64,000 bases of DNA from Oceanobacillus arenosus (GCF_003369575.1 NZ_PIOC01000004.1:1-64000); one strand, 5' to 3'. Positions 34,745 to 43,950 are shown, counted from the stretch's first letter. The notes: generated by a model from the sequence alone, not told the origin. Numbers and translations are program-made.

Positions 34745-35539
34745 ATGGGTAAAGAAAGAATTGAACAGAGCTTCCAGGAAAAACAAGCAGCAGGACAAAA
34801 GTTATTCATTCCTTATATTATGGCTGGTGATGGTGGCCTGGATATTTTAGAGGACAGAATTAATTTTTTAGCTAAAAGTGGGGTCGCTGCCGTTGAACTT
34901 GGCATCCCCTTCTCGGACCCGATTGCTGATGGACCAACGATTCAAGCAGCAGGAGGGCGTGCATTGGCAAATGGCACAAGCTTGAAAGCAGTGCTCGATC
35001 AACTACAAAGCTTTGTAGCAGCAAACACCGCCGTACCAATTATTTTAATGACCTATTTAAATCCAATTTATAACTATGGGATAGAAAAATTTGTCGCAGA
35101 CTGTGAAAAATCCGGTGTTGATGGCATCATCATCCCAGATTTACCAATGGAGGAAGAAGAGCTGATTGCTGGAGTTTTACAAGAGCATTCCATTGCCTTC
35201 ATCCGCTTAGTTGCCATGACAAGTCCGAAAGAGCGAATGATTGAAATAGCAAAACGATCGGAAGGCTTCCTATATGCCGTTTCCGTTATGGGAACAACTG
35301 GCGCACGACAGTCGCATGGTGCGAATGTCCAAGACTATTTAGATACATTGAAAGAAAATAGCCCTGTTCCCGTTCTAGCAGGATTCGGTGTTTCCAGTAT
35401 TGAGCAAGCACATGAACTAAGCGCACATTGTGACGGTGTTATTGTTGGCAGTAGGATTGTGGAGTTATTTGATCAAGGGCAGGATGAAGAAGTCAGGAAA
35501 TTGATTCAGGGAAGCATTGAGGTTGGAGTACGGAGGTAA
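34745..35539 (+). CDS. trpA: Tryptophan synthase alpha subunit
   Basis: 264 aa barrel. Catalytic Glu in GVAAVELGIPFSDPIADGPTIQ and Asp in GVDGIIIPDLPMEE, phosphate-binding LAGFGVSS and GVIVGSRIVE. It cleaves indole-glycerol phosphate to indole, passed through the tunnel to TrpB. Last gene of the operon, starting directly after the trpB stop with TGGAGGG as binding site. A terminator follows at 35711-35748. Confidence 0.95.
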   Translation: MGKERIEQSFQEKQAAGQKLFIPYIMAGDGGLDILEDRINFLAKSGVAAVELGIPFSDPIADGPTIQAAGGRALANGTSLKAVLDQLQSFVAANTAVPIILMTYLNPIYNYGIEKFVADCEKSGVDGIIIPDLPMEEEELIAGVLQEHSIAFIRLVAMTSPKERMIEIAKRSEGFLYAVSVMGTTGARQSHGANVQDYLDTLKENSPVPVLAGFGVSSIEQAHELSAHCDGVIVGSRIVELFDQGQDEEVRKLIQGSIEVGVRR

Positions 35540-35579
35540 CTCGATTTGATTGGTAGGGATCAAAGGGATCAAGGTAAAA

Positions 35580-35666
35580 TTTGTCGAATATCAGCGGGAA
35601 AACAGACGATATCAGCCTGAATGCTAATTATATCAGCGTGTTTGAGGTAAATATCAGCTGTTTTTC
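35580..35666 (+). repeat. Dispersed repeat family B, copy 2
   Basis: TTTGTCGAATATCAGCGGGAAAACAG followed by GATATCAGC, TATATCAGC and ATATCAGCT units. An inverted CACTTCCCGAGTTTTGC word at 35763-35778 links it to the motif at 352-370 and 47893. It lies between trpA and its terminator. Confidence 0.65.
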
Positions 35667-35710
35667 AATTATACCAGTATTTTCTAACTTTCCCTCCATG
35701 CAGCAAATAA

Positions 35711-35748
35711 AGCAGGCGAGCCGTTATAGTGCTCTCCTGTTTTATTTT
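35711..35748 (+). terminator. trp operon terminator
   Basis: CAGGCGAGC (35713-35721) with GCTCTCCTG (35731-35739), one internal mismatch, followed by TTTTATTTT. Confidence 0.65.
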
Positions 35749-35785
35749 CGACAAGATTCAGCAAAACTCGGGAAGTGACAGGCAC

Positions 35786-35822
35786 CAAAAAAAAGGGAAA
35801 GCCAGTGATCAGTTGGCTTTCC
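35786..35822 (-). terminator. Terminator of the ABC/anchored-protein operon
   Basis: GGAAAGCCA (35796-35804) with TGGCTTTCC (35814-35822); on the minus strand it is followed by eight T. Confidence 0.8.
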
Positions 35823-35967
35823 AAGAAAAGAGCGAATCATGGGTTGTAAGGATAATCTAAATCTAAGTCAAGTCTTGTCTAGATTCTATATATTTATATT
35901 CCAGATAACTTCTTCTGTATAGACCTCACCCCTATTGCATTCACACATTTTATGATTTGTTCCACGC

Positions 35968-37212
35968 TCAATCGACCACTAAATCATAAATATTTACACC
36001 ATATATTTCTTTTTCCTGCCCACTATCTCGATCTTCAACGGTTCCTACATACAAGATATCACCAGAATTTAAATCTGCCACCATGATCGGTGACTGTGTT
36101 TCACGATCAATCTGTGAACTTACAATATATAATTTATCATCGATTATTTTAAACATCGGCCAATTCATTTGTAAATCCATATCTGTCTTTGGAATTTCAA
36201 CCGATTGCTTACTTTCCGTCTCACCATTCTCGATATTATAAACGATTAACTCTAGTCCAGTTTCCGTCACTTCGATAAAATGAAGCTTGGAATTATTGAC
36301 GATAATTTCACCTGGAGTATCCCGCATTTGCTTCATCAATTGCTCAGCTTCATCAGGTATTTCAATCCTTTTCTGTTCACCTGTTTCAAGATTATAGGTC
36401 AAAAATTCACTGCCAATATATTCTGGATAATAGTCTGGATGTAAATTTTCATCCTCTAGATTGATATCCTCCACGTAAACCATTTCAAAAACAAGATATT
36501 TCTCGCCGCTGAGTTCATCATAATCATTCATTAACCGCACATAATCTAGCTTTCCATGCTTCCCTTCTTGCTCTGCCCCGATAATCTCATCTTTCACTAG
36601 TGTTTGCTCGGTTAGATTGAAGTGATAAATATGAACCTCATCAGAATTAAATTGATCACTTCTGAGTGCATTAGTAGTTGTTACCTTCAGGGTGCCATCT
36701 ATTACCCGTACATCATTGATATACACATAATTATAGTTTTTCTTTTCTGGTACATCTACTGTAAATGCAGACCTCTCCTTCGACTCCTTATCTAATACTT
36801 CAATATCAATGGAAAAGTCACTTGCCTCCCCACGGTGATACTTAAACTCGACTTCTGCATATGCTAATATTCCCTCGTCCTCATACAGTTCAGTGATATC
36901 TCCCTTTCCACGCATGAAGCTACGATAATCTGACTGAAGCTGCTTAATTTTAGAATTCGTGTAGAAACCAACCAAACGATCAACATATGACAACTCATCT
37001 TGATACTTACTTCCTTCTGTACTAATTATCAAATCATCCATTTGATAATTGCTATGTAGCGAAATATTTTTGAATACTGTTTCGTCCCCACTCTTTGTCG
37101 TAATTGCAAATTCCGGGTTAGACTTCCCTGCAAATGCTGCTTGAATGTAAAATGCACCAATCGCCAAAATGACAACTAAAATAATAGAAATAGACTTCCA
37201 ATAACGTATCAT
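35968..37212 (-). CDS. Membrane-anchored extracytoplasmic protein, unknown function
   Basis: 414 aa. One N-terminal hydrophobic helix (ISIILVVILAIGAFYIQAAFA) acts as signal anchor; the remainder is soluble, acidic and beta-rich, with repeated strand motifs of the type LTYNLETGE, HFIEVTETGLELIVYNIENGE, DKLYIVSSQID and VADLNSGDILYVG that recall blades of a beta-propeller. No enzyme signature. It is the last gene of a GntR-ATPase-permease operon, 14 bases after the permease, so it probably works with that transporter at the cell surface. Not recognised as a named family. Confidence 0.7.
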   Translation of the reverse strand: MIRYWKSISIILVVILAIGAFYIQAAFAGKSNPEFAITTKSGDETVFKNISLHSNYQMDDLIISTEGSKYQDELSYVDRLVGFYTNSKIKQLQSDYRSFMRGKGDITELYEDEGILAYAEVEFKYHRGEASDFSIDIEVLDKESKERSAFTVDVPEKKNYNYVYINDVRVIDGTLKVTTTNALRSDQFNSDEVHIYHFNLTEQTLVKDEIIGAEQEGKHGKLDYVRLMNDYDELSGEKYLVFEMVYVEDINLEDENLHPDYYPEYIGSEFLTYNLETGEQKRIEIPDEAEQLMKQMRDTPGEIIVNNSKLHFIEVTETGLELIVYNIENGETESKQSVEIPKTDMDLQMNWPMFKIIDDKLYIVSSQIDRETQSPIMVADLNSGDILYVGTVEDRDSGQEKEIYGVNIYDLVVD

Positions 37213-37226
37213 TTTTCTCCCTCCTC

Positions 37227-38060
37227 CTATACAGTAACTTTCTTATTTAATAAAAGTTTACTTAACCAAATGGACATAGCGGTAACTAGAATACCTAGGA
37301 TAATTTCAATTACAAATATTTCCTCTGTATAAAAGAAACTCGCTTCAAATCCAATCTCATAAATAAGAGGTGCTAGAAATATTATGGATGCGATTGCACA
37401 ATAAATGATCCCCAGAAGAGCACCCTTCCACCGGAAACTTCTCTCAAATAAAATTGCTGTAAACAGAATGAAAACGACCATAAAGCCAATTCCATAATTA
37501 ATGATAAATTGAATAAACGAATCTGGAATTAGAATGAATAGGTAGCTATTATTATTGATAATCTCGCTGACTGTCATATCAATGCGAAAATCAAATGGAA
37601 CATTCCACTTAAGTAGCATACTCTCAATTGGCAGAAGAATCAGCTGAACCGAAACTAAACCGAACACCATTATAAATATTGCCGTAGCCTTTGATAATAG
37701 AATATTTAATCTCGAAGTCGGCAGCATCAATAAACGATAAATAAATGTATTCTTGCCAACCCAATCCCGATACCAAATAAAGAAGATGTAAAAGATAAAT
37801 GCTGCAGCACATAAAGCAATTGGGCCTATAAACCAGATACTTCCGACAACATCCATCATACCCATTTCTCCGTATTGCTCAATAAACTGCTCCAGCGGCA
37901 AAGAATCTACGAAAATAACCTCATTTGCATTCGCTACATAGTTTTTTGCCATCACAATAACACCAATAAGCTGTGATAAAATCGTAATACCAATCAACAC
38001 GAGGTAGATTTTCATAAATCTCCCAATCTCAAAGTTAACTAATTTCAGATAACGCTTCAT
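37227..38060 (-). CDS. ABC-2-type transporter permease
   Basis: 277 aa with six predicted spans (IYLVLIGITILSQLIGVIVMA, WFIGPIALCAAAFIFYIFFIW, IFIMVFGLVSVQLILLP, FIINYGIGFMVVFILFTAILF, LLGIIYCAIASIIFLAPLIY, FVIEIILGILVTAMSIWL). A cytoplasmic loop WVGKNTFIYRLLMLPTSRLNILLSK (about 94-118) is the typical coupling segment with the ATPase in ABC-2 exporters. The start overlaps the ATPase stop by 4 bases. Substrate unknown. Confidence 0.8.
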   Translation of the reverse strand: MKRYLKLVNFEIGRFMKIYLVLIGITILSQLIGVIVMAKNYVANANEVIFVDSLPLEQFIEQYGEMGMMDVVGSIWFIGPIALCAAAFIFYIFFIWYRDWVGKNTFIYRLLMLPTSRLNILLSKATAIFIMVFGLVSVQLILLPIESMLLKWNVPFDFRIDMTVSEIINNNSYLFILIPDSFIQFIINYGIGFMVVFILFTAILFERSFRWKGALLGIIYCAIASIIFLAPLIYEIGFEASFFYTEEIFVIEIILGILVTAMSIWLSKLLLNKKVTV

Positions 38061-38746
38061 CCTCGATAAACCTCCCTCATCACGTCAACTACAGATTTTC
38101 CTTCGTCTTCACGCATTTCTTCTGTTCTAAACTCTTTTAGTACAACCCCGTTATCCAACAACACGACTTTATCAATCAGATGCTCGATATCATTAATCTC
38201 ATGTGTCGTAATAACAACACCACGATCTTCTACTAAATGACTTGTGAAAACATCAGCAATCTGTTCTCTACTAAAAATATCGATTCCGGAAAAAGGCTCA
38301 TCCATTAAAAGATAGTCCACATCCAGTGCAAGTCCAAGCAGTAAATTCACTTTCGCAGTATTTCCTTTAGATAAGCTTGAGATCTTTTCTTCTTGTTTCA
38401 ATTTAAAAAATCGGAGCAATTCTGTTGCACGCGCTTGATTCCAGCTCTTGTAATAATCCTGCATAAACTGCATTGCTTCTGCTATTGTCATGGTTGGAAT
38501 CATCGTTATCGCATCGGGAATAAACGTAATTTTTTCATACATATCCTTACTCATCTTTTCGCCATCGATAAGAATTTGCCCGCTATCCATTGGTGTTAAA
38601 TTCATAATTCCCTTTAGTATTGTTGTTTTACCAACACCATTAATACCGATTAGGCATGTTATTTCCCCCTTATTTGCAGTAAATGAGACTCCGTTTAATA
38701 TTTGCTTGCGCCCAAACCTTTTCTTTAATTCTTTTGCCTCAATCAT
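38057..38746 (-). CDS. ABC transporter ATP-binding protein (YtrB-like)
   Basis: 229 aa. Walker A GINGVGKTT (about 33-41), signature SSLSKGNTAKVNLLLGLA (an LSKGN variant typical of YtrB/YxlF-like exporters), Walker B YLLMDEPFSGID and switch His in ITTHEINDIEHL. Small exporter ATPase. It overlaps the GntR gene and the permease gene by 4 bases each, so the set is translationally coupled. Neighbours indicate a YtrA-regulated transporter of the kind induced by wall-active antibiotics in bacilli. Confidence 0.87.
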   Translation of the reverse strand: MIEAKELKKRFGRKQILNGVSFTANKGEITCLIGINGVGKTTILKGIMNLTPMDSGQILIDGEKMSKDMYEKITFIPDAITMIPTMTIAEAMQFMQDYYKSWNQARATELLRFFKLKQEEKISSLSKGNTAKVNLLLGLALDVDYLLMDEPFSGIDIFSREQIADVFTSHLVEDRGVVITTHEINDIEHLIDKVVLLDNGVVLKEFRTEEMREDEGKSVVDVMREVYRG

Positions 38747-39114
38747 GCTTTATCCCCCTTATATTTCTCCTGGATTAATCCGACAACTTCATCGAGCGGA
38801 ACATCGATTGGCCGAATCGCGGCAATAAAGGAATCAATTGCCTGTCCAATCAGTTCCTCCCTTACTGCTCCTAGAACTTTCTCATCCTTTGTGATTTTAC
38901 TTGGGCTATTTCCCTCGGTATAAATCAATCCCTGTTCCTCCATTTCCTTATATGCTCGTTGGGCCGTATTCGGATTAATCTTTAGCTGGTTCGCTAATTC
39001 TCTTCGCGATGGAATTTCTTGACCTGGTTCGAGGCGCTTCGTTGCAATTTGTTCTTTAAAATGCCGTATAACTTGCAGATAAACAGGCTCGCGCTTATTT
39101 AAATTCACGTTCAT
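38743..39114 (-). CDS. GntR-family (YtrA subfamily) repressor
   Basis: 123 aa from ATG 39114 (AAAGGAG 8 bases upstream). Winged helix: PVYLQVIRHFKEQIATKRLEPGQEIPSRRELANQLKINPNTAQRAYKEMEEQGLIYTEGNSP is the GntR fold with the YtrA-typical PNTAQRAYKEME recognition region. The effector part is only about 45 residues, as in YtrA. It lies first in the operon and probably represses its own promoter through the palindrome at 39213-39232. Confidence 0.88.
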   Translation of the reverse strand: MNVNLNKREPVYLQVIRHFKEQIATKRLEPGQEIPSRRELANQLKINPNTAQRAYKEMEEQGLIYTEGNSPSKITKDEKVLGAVREELIGQAIDSFIAAIRPIDVPLDEVVGLIQEKYKGDKA

Positions 39115-39212
39115 AGCAACGACTCCTTTCCTTCTCATAGTTGCATTGCGTATTAATATGTTAGTACACGACTTGTAAAAAAAGTGTATTAATGATTTGA
39201 TACGCTTCTGAA

Positions 39213-39245
39213 TGTATTATATGTTTAATACACTATTTATGTCAA
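39213..39245 (-). promoter_or_regulatory. Promoter with palindromic YtrA-type operator
   Basis: TTGACA (39240-39245), 18-base spacer, TATAAT (39216-39221), minus strand. The perfect 7-bp inverted repeat TGTATTA-N6-TAATACA (39213-39232) covers the -10. Related half-sites GTATTAATATGTTAGTAC (39150) and GTGTATTAATGATTTGATAC (39184) lie downstream, possibly secondary operators. Confidence 0.72.
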
Positions 39246-39315
39246 GGAAATTTTTTAAAAGCTCATTTTGTATTATTTGTTGATATTTAAATAAGCTGCG
39301 AACCAAGTTAAAGTG

Positions 39316-39465
39316 ATGGGTGCTCTCAGGCTGGTCGCTCCAGAAATGCACTACGCTTTTTACGGGGGGGGCTGGTAAGCCTCTATCGCGCTTCGTAGTC
39401 ACCTAGGCTCTTCTTCCCGCAGAAGTCTCCGTGCATTTCTTCCGCTGGGGATAGTGCAAAAACCA
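39316..39465. repeat. Dispersed repeat family C, copy 2
   Basis: CTGGTCGCTCCAGAAATGCACTACGC is answered by GTGCATTTCTTCCGCTGGGG; between the arms is a GC-rich insert with GGGGGGGCTGGTAAGCC. It matches the plan of copy 1 at 13799-13912. It fills the gap between the GntR promoter and exoA; the rest of that 565-base gap shows nothing more. Confidence 0.6.
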
Positions 39466-39679
39466 GCAAAAGAGTAGCTAAACTACTAACTATTGACGTT
39501 TGTGGCGAAGGAAATGGTACTTCGTGTGAAAACAGCAATGGCTGTTCAGATTTCAAGTCATAATTATAACTATATCAACTTCAATTATCCACTACTCTAT
39601 TACTTACAATAGGCAAATGACCAGGTCTTATATGGTAAAATGGATGTAAGAATCAACTACTGAGGAGAAATAACTACTT

Positions 39680-40432
39680 ATGAAACTAGTATCTTGGAAT
39701 GTAAATGGAATTCGTGCATGTGTGCGAAAGGGATTTTTAGATTATTTTCATGAAGTGGATGCAGATACTTTTTGCATTCAAGAATCAAAATTACAAGCCG
39801 GTCAAATCGAGTTGGATTTAGAAGGCTATTATCAATATTGGAATTATGCTGAGCGTAAGGGCTATTCTGGTACTGCTGTTTTCACAAAGAAAAAGCCTCT
39901 TTCAGTAAAATACGGTGTTGGAATGGAAGAAACCCAGGATGAAGGACGTATTATTACACTGGAATATGAAGACTTCTATTTAGTGAATGTGTATACTCCC
40001 AACTCGAAGCGCGATTTAACAAGACTTGATTACCGTTTAGAATGGGAGGACGCACTCACCCTCTATTTAAAGGAATTAGATGGGATTAAACCAATCATTT
40101 ATTGCGGTGATTTGAATGTAGCCCACCAGGAAATCGATATCAAGAATTATAAAACAAACTATGGAAACTCTGGATTTACACCGGAAGAACGTGGAAAAAT
40201 GACAGAGTTACTTGAATCCGGATTCGTTGATAGTTTACGCTACTTTTATCCGGATAAGGAAGATATATACACATGGTGGTCTTATATGAAAAACATTCGC
40301 GAACGAAATATCGGTTGGCGTATTGATTATTTTATTGTATCCGAGCGAATCAAAGATCGTTTAATCAATTCGTACGTGCATTCACATGTACTCGGCAGTG
40401 ATCATTGCCCAATCATGCTCGAAATAAATTGA
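39680..40432 (+). CDS. exoA: Exodeoxyribonuclease III / AP endonuclease
   Basis: 250 aa, EEP nuclease family. Repairs abasic sites. MKLVSWNVNGIRACVRKGF (metal Asn), FCIQESKL (Glu), NVYTPNSKRDLTRLDYRLEWE, YCGDLNVAHQEIDIKNYK (Asp/Asn), GWRIDYFIVS and GSDHCPIMLEI (catalytic Asp-His) are all present. Closest plan is B. subtilis ExoA (252 aa). Start has TGAGGAG upstream. Single gene, terminated at 40558-40591. Confidence 0.95.
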   Translation: MKLVSWNVNGIRACVRKGFLDYFHEVDADTFCIQESKLQAGQIELDLEGYYQYWNYAERKGYSGTAVFTKKKPLSVKYGVGMEETQDEGRIITLEYEDFYLVNVYTPNSKRDLTRLDYRLEWEDALTLYLKELDGIKPIIYCGDLNVAHQEIDIKNYKTNYGNSGFTPEERGKMTELLESGFVDSLRYFYPDKEDIYTWWSYMKNIRERNIGWRIDYFIVSERIKDRLINSYVHSHVLGSDHCPIMLEIN

Positions 40433-40557
40433 ATGTGACCATTATTAATACTCCATTCATATTGTCTAGCTATATAGAATTATTGCCTCTAATAGTTGGG
40501 AAGGCTTGGTGGGACAAGCCAGGATCGCCACACCAAACCAACTATCCAAAATCAACA

Positions 40558-40591
40558 AAGGCTGTCATCAAGGTGACAGCCTTCTTTTTTT
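40558..40591. terminator. Bidirectional terminator
   Basis: AAGGCTGTCA (40558-40567) with TGACAGCCTT (40574-40583), then CTTTTTTT. It ends at the last base of the GH3 gene, so it serves both strands. Confidence 0.85.
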
Positions 40592-42285
40592 CATTTTCCA
40601 AGTATTTTCTCAGCACTTTCATTAAGCTTATCTATATCTACTGGGGGAATTTGTTCATCATTTAATTCATATTCCTGCTTTAATTCAATGATTCGGTACA
40701 CACTCTCATCAATTCGTTCCTCGGGTATTTCTCCTTTTTCAACTGCTTCTTTAATCGCATCGAAAGCCGCGACAATATTTTGATACTCATGCGCCACAAG
40801 GATAATATCGTTCCCTGCCTTCAGCGCTTCAACTGACGCAGGACCGATTTCATAATGATCGGTTATTCCCTCCATTGTCATATCATCCGTCATAATAACC
40901 CCATGATAATGAAGCTGCTCCCGTAGCAAACCTGTTACGATTTCTTTAGACATGGAAGATGGATAATCAGGATCTAACGCTGGTAATAAAATATGCGCAA
41001 TCATGATAACATCCGCCCCATTTTTTATCGCATACTCGAACGGGACTAATTCAAGCTTATTAAGTTCATCAAGTTTTTTATCGGCGATTGGCAATTCTAA
41101 ATGGGAATCAACAGCGGTATCACCATGCCCAGGAAAATGCTTTATAACAGGAATGAGCTGCTGTGATTGGAGACCCTTCATTGTTAGTGTTCCAAGCTCA
41201 CTTACGATATTAGGATTATCACTAAACGCTCGATCTCCAATTACCGGATTATCCGGATTACTATTCACATCAAGCACTGGAGCGAAGTCGAGATTAAAGC
41301 CATAAGCTCGAAGCTGCCATGCAAGTAACGTACCAATCTCATACGCAAACTGTGAATCATTTTGTGTCCCTATCTCGCTAGCTTTAGGCGTAGGAACTAT
41401 ATCTCCTGGTAACCTTGAGACATCTCCGCCTTCTTGATCCGTACCAATAAACATCGGGAATGCATTTCCGGAATTCTCCACTTTTAAATGATTGACTAAA
41501 TCCACTGTTTGTTCAGGGTTTTCCATATTATCCGCGTATAAAATAATGCCACCAATCTTATAGTCTGTTATTAGACTTATCGTTTCATCGGATACAGATG
41601 TGCCGGAAATTCCACTGAAAAGCATTTGTCCAATCTTTTCATCCAAACTCATATTATTTATTTTTTCATCAACCACTAATTGATCTACATCTACTAAAGT
41701 AACGAGTGATGTGTGATGTATAACAGGATTTGGATTATCATCAGTCGGATTTGGGAAAATTAACTTTAATTGAAAATCCTCGCTCACATCATAAATTAGG
41801 ATAATCTGATCAAAATCATCGTCGCGGTAATAACGAATATCATCCGCTTCTCCCTTCGTCTGCTCAATATCATTAAGGGAGATATCCGAAAGTTCTTCCT
41901 TGTCATACGAACGTAGATCAACAATCCGATCTTGTTGATAACCTATATGAACATTTCTGGACGGGTATTCGGAATAATCCTTGCTTTCCGCTTCTATTTT
42001 AGTTTCCGGTTCTCCCCATTTTGCCGTTACTTCCTGCTCCATTGTCTCACCAAGAACGAAGGGTACTCCAGGGATTTTCCCCTTCTCAGCCTGTGCATAA
42101 ATTCCATTGATTTTATTTTTTACTGGTTTTTTCGTATGACCTGGTTTGGGTAGTACATAGTCATAATTCATCTCACTTTGTTCTTCCACATAGGTGCCTT
42201 CTTCGTCTTCATTGGTAATAAATTGATCACCAATAATAAAGACAAAGACAATCGGTATAATAATGTATAATAGTTTCTTTATCAT
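40591..42285 (-). CDS. Exported DUF4309-GH3 beta-N-acetylhexosaminidase
   Basis: 564 aa from ATG 42285 (GGAGG 8 bases before). N-terminal membrane anchor (MIKKLLYIIIPIVFVFIIGDQF). Residues about 60-195 resemble the DUF4309/YjgB domain (GVPFVLGETMEQEVTAKWGEPETK). From about 205 on is a complete glycoside-hydrolase family 3 NagZ domain: SLDEKIGQMLFSG, IGTDQEGGDVSRLPG, PVLDVNSNPDNPVIGDRAF, VIKHFPGHGDTAVDSH with the His of the catalytic dyad, and VIMTDDMTMEGI with the nucleophile Asp. Likely trims N-acetylglucosamine from muropeptides at the outer membrane face. The fusion is larger than usual NagZ. Confidence 0.85.
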   Translation of the reverse strand: MIKKLLYIIIPIVFVFIIGDQFITNEDEEGTYVEEQSEMNYDYVLPKPGHTKKPVKNKINGIYAQAEKGKIPGVPFVLGETMEQEVTAKWGEPETKIEAESKDYSEYPSRNVHIGYQQDRIVDLRSYDKEELSDISLNDIEQTKGEADDIRYYRDDDFDQIILIYDVSEDFQLKLIFPNPTDDNPNPVIHHTSLVTLVDVDQLVVDEKINNMSLDEKIGQMLFSGISGTSVSDETISLITDYKIGGIILYADNMENPEQTVDLVNHLKVENSGNAFPMFIGTDQEGGDVSRLPGDIVPTPKASEIGTQNDSQFAYEIGTLLAWQLRAYGFNLDFAPVLDVNSNPDNPVIGDRAFSDNPNIVSELGTLTMKGLQSQQLIPVIKHFPGHGDTAVDSHLELPIADKKLDELNKLELVPFEYAIKNGADVIMIAHILLPALDPDYPSSMSKEIVTGLLREQLHYHGVIMTDDMTMEGITDHYEIGPASVEALKAGNDIILVAHEYQNIVAAFDAIKEAVEKGEIPEERIDESVYRIIELKQEYELNDEQIPPVDIDKLNESAEKILGK

Positions 42286-42448
42286 ATTAAATTCCTCCAT
42301 CATCCGTATTCTGTTAATTCCTACCTGTATGTATAAGTCATCTGGAAAACGAGAAATATGTTTATCAATTAAGATTCGCCTTTTTCATATTTGCTATGTA
42401 TTATCAATTATATAAGGAAATTACGGAACTATACAGGAGGGGCTCAGA

Positions 42449-42844
42449 ATGAAACGAATTGTTCCACATATCCGAATTGAAAATTGTAGAGAAGAGGTCG
42501 CTTATTATCAACAAGTATTTGGTGGTGAGATAAAAAACGCACAGTTATCCGACGGCATCGACATGTTTAAAGGGCATGAAGGAAAATATATTCATGCGGA
42601 ATTGCATATTAATGAACATTGCATCTTATATTTTGCCGATTTATTTGGGGACGAACCTGTTAAAGACAGCAACCTATTACTTGGTCCAGACCTTGAAAGC
42701 GAAGAAGAAATCAGCAAAATCTACAACAAACTTGCAGCCGATGGCGAAATTAAGATGCCATTACAGGATACCTTCTGGGGCGCAAAACATGCGATTATCA
42801 AAGATAGAAACGGAATTTCCTGGGAGTTAAATTATACCAAATAG
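42449..42844 (+). CDS. VOC-family (PhnB-like) protein
   Basis: 131 aa, two beta-alpha-beta-beta-beta modules. IVPHIRIENCREEVAYYQQVFGGEIKNAQLSD is the first glyoxalase-like strand, ADLFGDEPVKDSNLLLG the linker, and MPLQDTFWGAKHAIIKDRNGISWELNYTK the second, the PhnB/3-demethylubiquinone-like subgroup. Metal site: His5, Glu/His positions in part present, so enzyme activity is uncertain. CAGGAGGGG precedes the start. Followed by a terminator. Confidence 0.8.
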   Translation: MKRIVPHIRIENCREEVAYYQQVFGGEIKNAQLSDGIDMFKGHEGKYIHAELHINEHCILYFADLFGDEPVKDSNLLLGPDLESEEEISKIYNKLAADGEIKMPLQDTFWGAKHAIIKDRNGISWELNYTK

Positions 42845-42888
42845 GATTTTATTTATCCACAATTGGATATCTCTTAAAGGCCTTAATC

Positions 42889-42930
42889 AAAAATTGTGGA
42901 TAGAGAAACCATTATCCACAATTTTTTTAT
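42889..42930 (+). terminator. Intrinsic terminator after the VOC gene
   Basis: AAAAATTGTGGATA with TATCCACAATTTTT (stem of 14) and a T-run; a related half-site TTATCCACAATTGG lies at 42853. Confidence 0.8.
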
Positions 42931-43002
42931 TTTTAATATCGCCGATGGATTATTTGCTAAGTTTTCTCACTAACAATCTACGTACCTTTTTCATATTTAA
43001 TT

Positions 43003-43950
43003 TTAATGCTTCAGCTTCTGAAAATAATCCATAATTCCCAGTGAACTAACCTGCATATCTAAATTTATCAAAATATATACTTCGTGGTCATCATCAATTC
43101 CTTGTCCCCGTAACTTTTTGCGAATACGTCCCATTAACCTTGCTGCTAGCTCATCATAGCCCTTACCTTCAGCAAATACTCGCTCCCCTTCTTCGACAAA
43201 GATTGATAGCCATTTTGAAACCTGCTGTAATGCTACATCAACATACTCTGTCATTCCAAAATGTCCAAAATAAATTCGATTTAGATTCAGTTCACGAATC
43301 CGCTTAATCGATGTCTCCATTGCACTTGGATCAAAATGATTTGGCGAGGTGGATGGTAAAAAAAAGTCAACCCCATTTCTGCTTAATTGTGCATAGCGAA
43401 CCCCTACCGTATCACCGGTAAACATTCCATTACTTGTCGGATCATAAATACTGAAGTGGTGTTTCGCATGTCCTGGTGTGTCGTAAAATTTCAAATTACA
43501 GTTAGGTCCAATCTCCAGCGTATCGCCTTCTGTTTTCGTTATTATATGATCTTCTGGAACAGGAATAATTGGATCAAACAACTCAGCAAAGCTATCCCCA
43601 TAAATCGCTCTTGCCCCAGCTGCTAATTTCCTTGGATTGATAAGATGCCTTTCCCCTCTAGGATGGACAACAACTTTTGCATTCGGACATTCCCTAAGAA
43701 GTAACCCAGCCCCACCTGCATGATCAAGGTGAATATGCGTGACAATGATGTACCTTACATCTTCTAATGAAAGCCCAAGTGCCTCTAACCCCCTTTTAAC
43801 ATGTTTAATCGACGGGCTTGGCCCAGTTTCAATCAATGTCAGTGCCTCTTCTTGAATTACATAAGCACCCGTTCGACCTGCCACCCCTAAGTCATGTCCA
43901 TCAATTAGGGAAATTCGATTATCAATTTGAATTGGTTTTTTCTCCTCCAT
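43003..43950 (-). CDS. Metallo-beta-lactamase-fold hydrolase
   Basis: 315 aa from ATG 43950 (GGAGGG 6 bases upstream). Zn-binding motif IIVTHIHLDHAGG (HxHxDH, about 77-89), then KVVVHPRGERHL, TPGHAKHHFSIYD (third His), MFTGDTVGVRY (bridging Asp) and IYFGHFGMTEY (last His). This is the YflN/AidC-like group of MBL hydrolases. Substrate unknown; relatives degrade lactones or thioesters. Single gene. Confidence 0.85.
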   Translation of the reverse strand: MEEKKPIQIDNRISLIDGHDLGVAGRTGAYVIQEEALTLIETGPSPSIKHVKRGLEALGLSLEDVRYIIVTHIHLDHAGGAGLLLRECPNAKVVVHPRGERHLINPRKLAAGARAIYGDSFAELFDPIIPVPEDHIITKTEGDTLEIGPNCNLKFYDTPGHAKHHFSIYDPTSNGMFTGDTVGVRYAQLSRNGVDFFLPSTSPNHFDPSAMETSIKRIRELNLNRIYFGHFGMTEYVDVALQQVSKWLSIFVEEGERVFAEGKGYDELAARLMGRIRKKLRGQGIDDDHEVYILINLDMQVSSLGIMDYFQKLKH

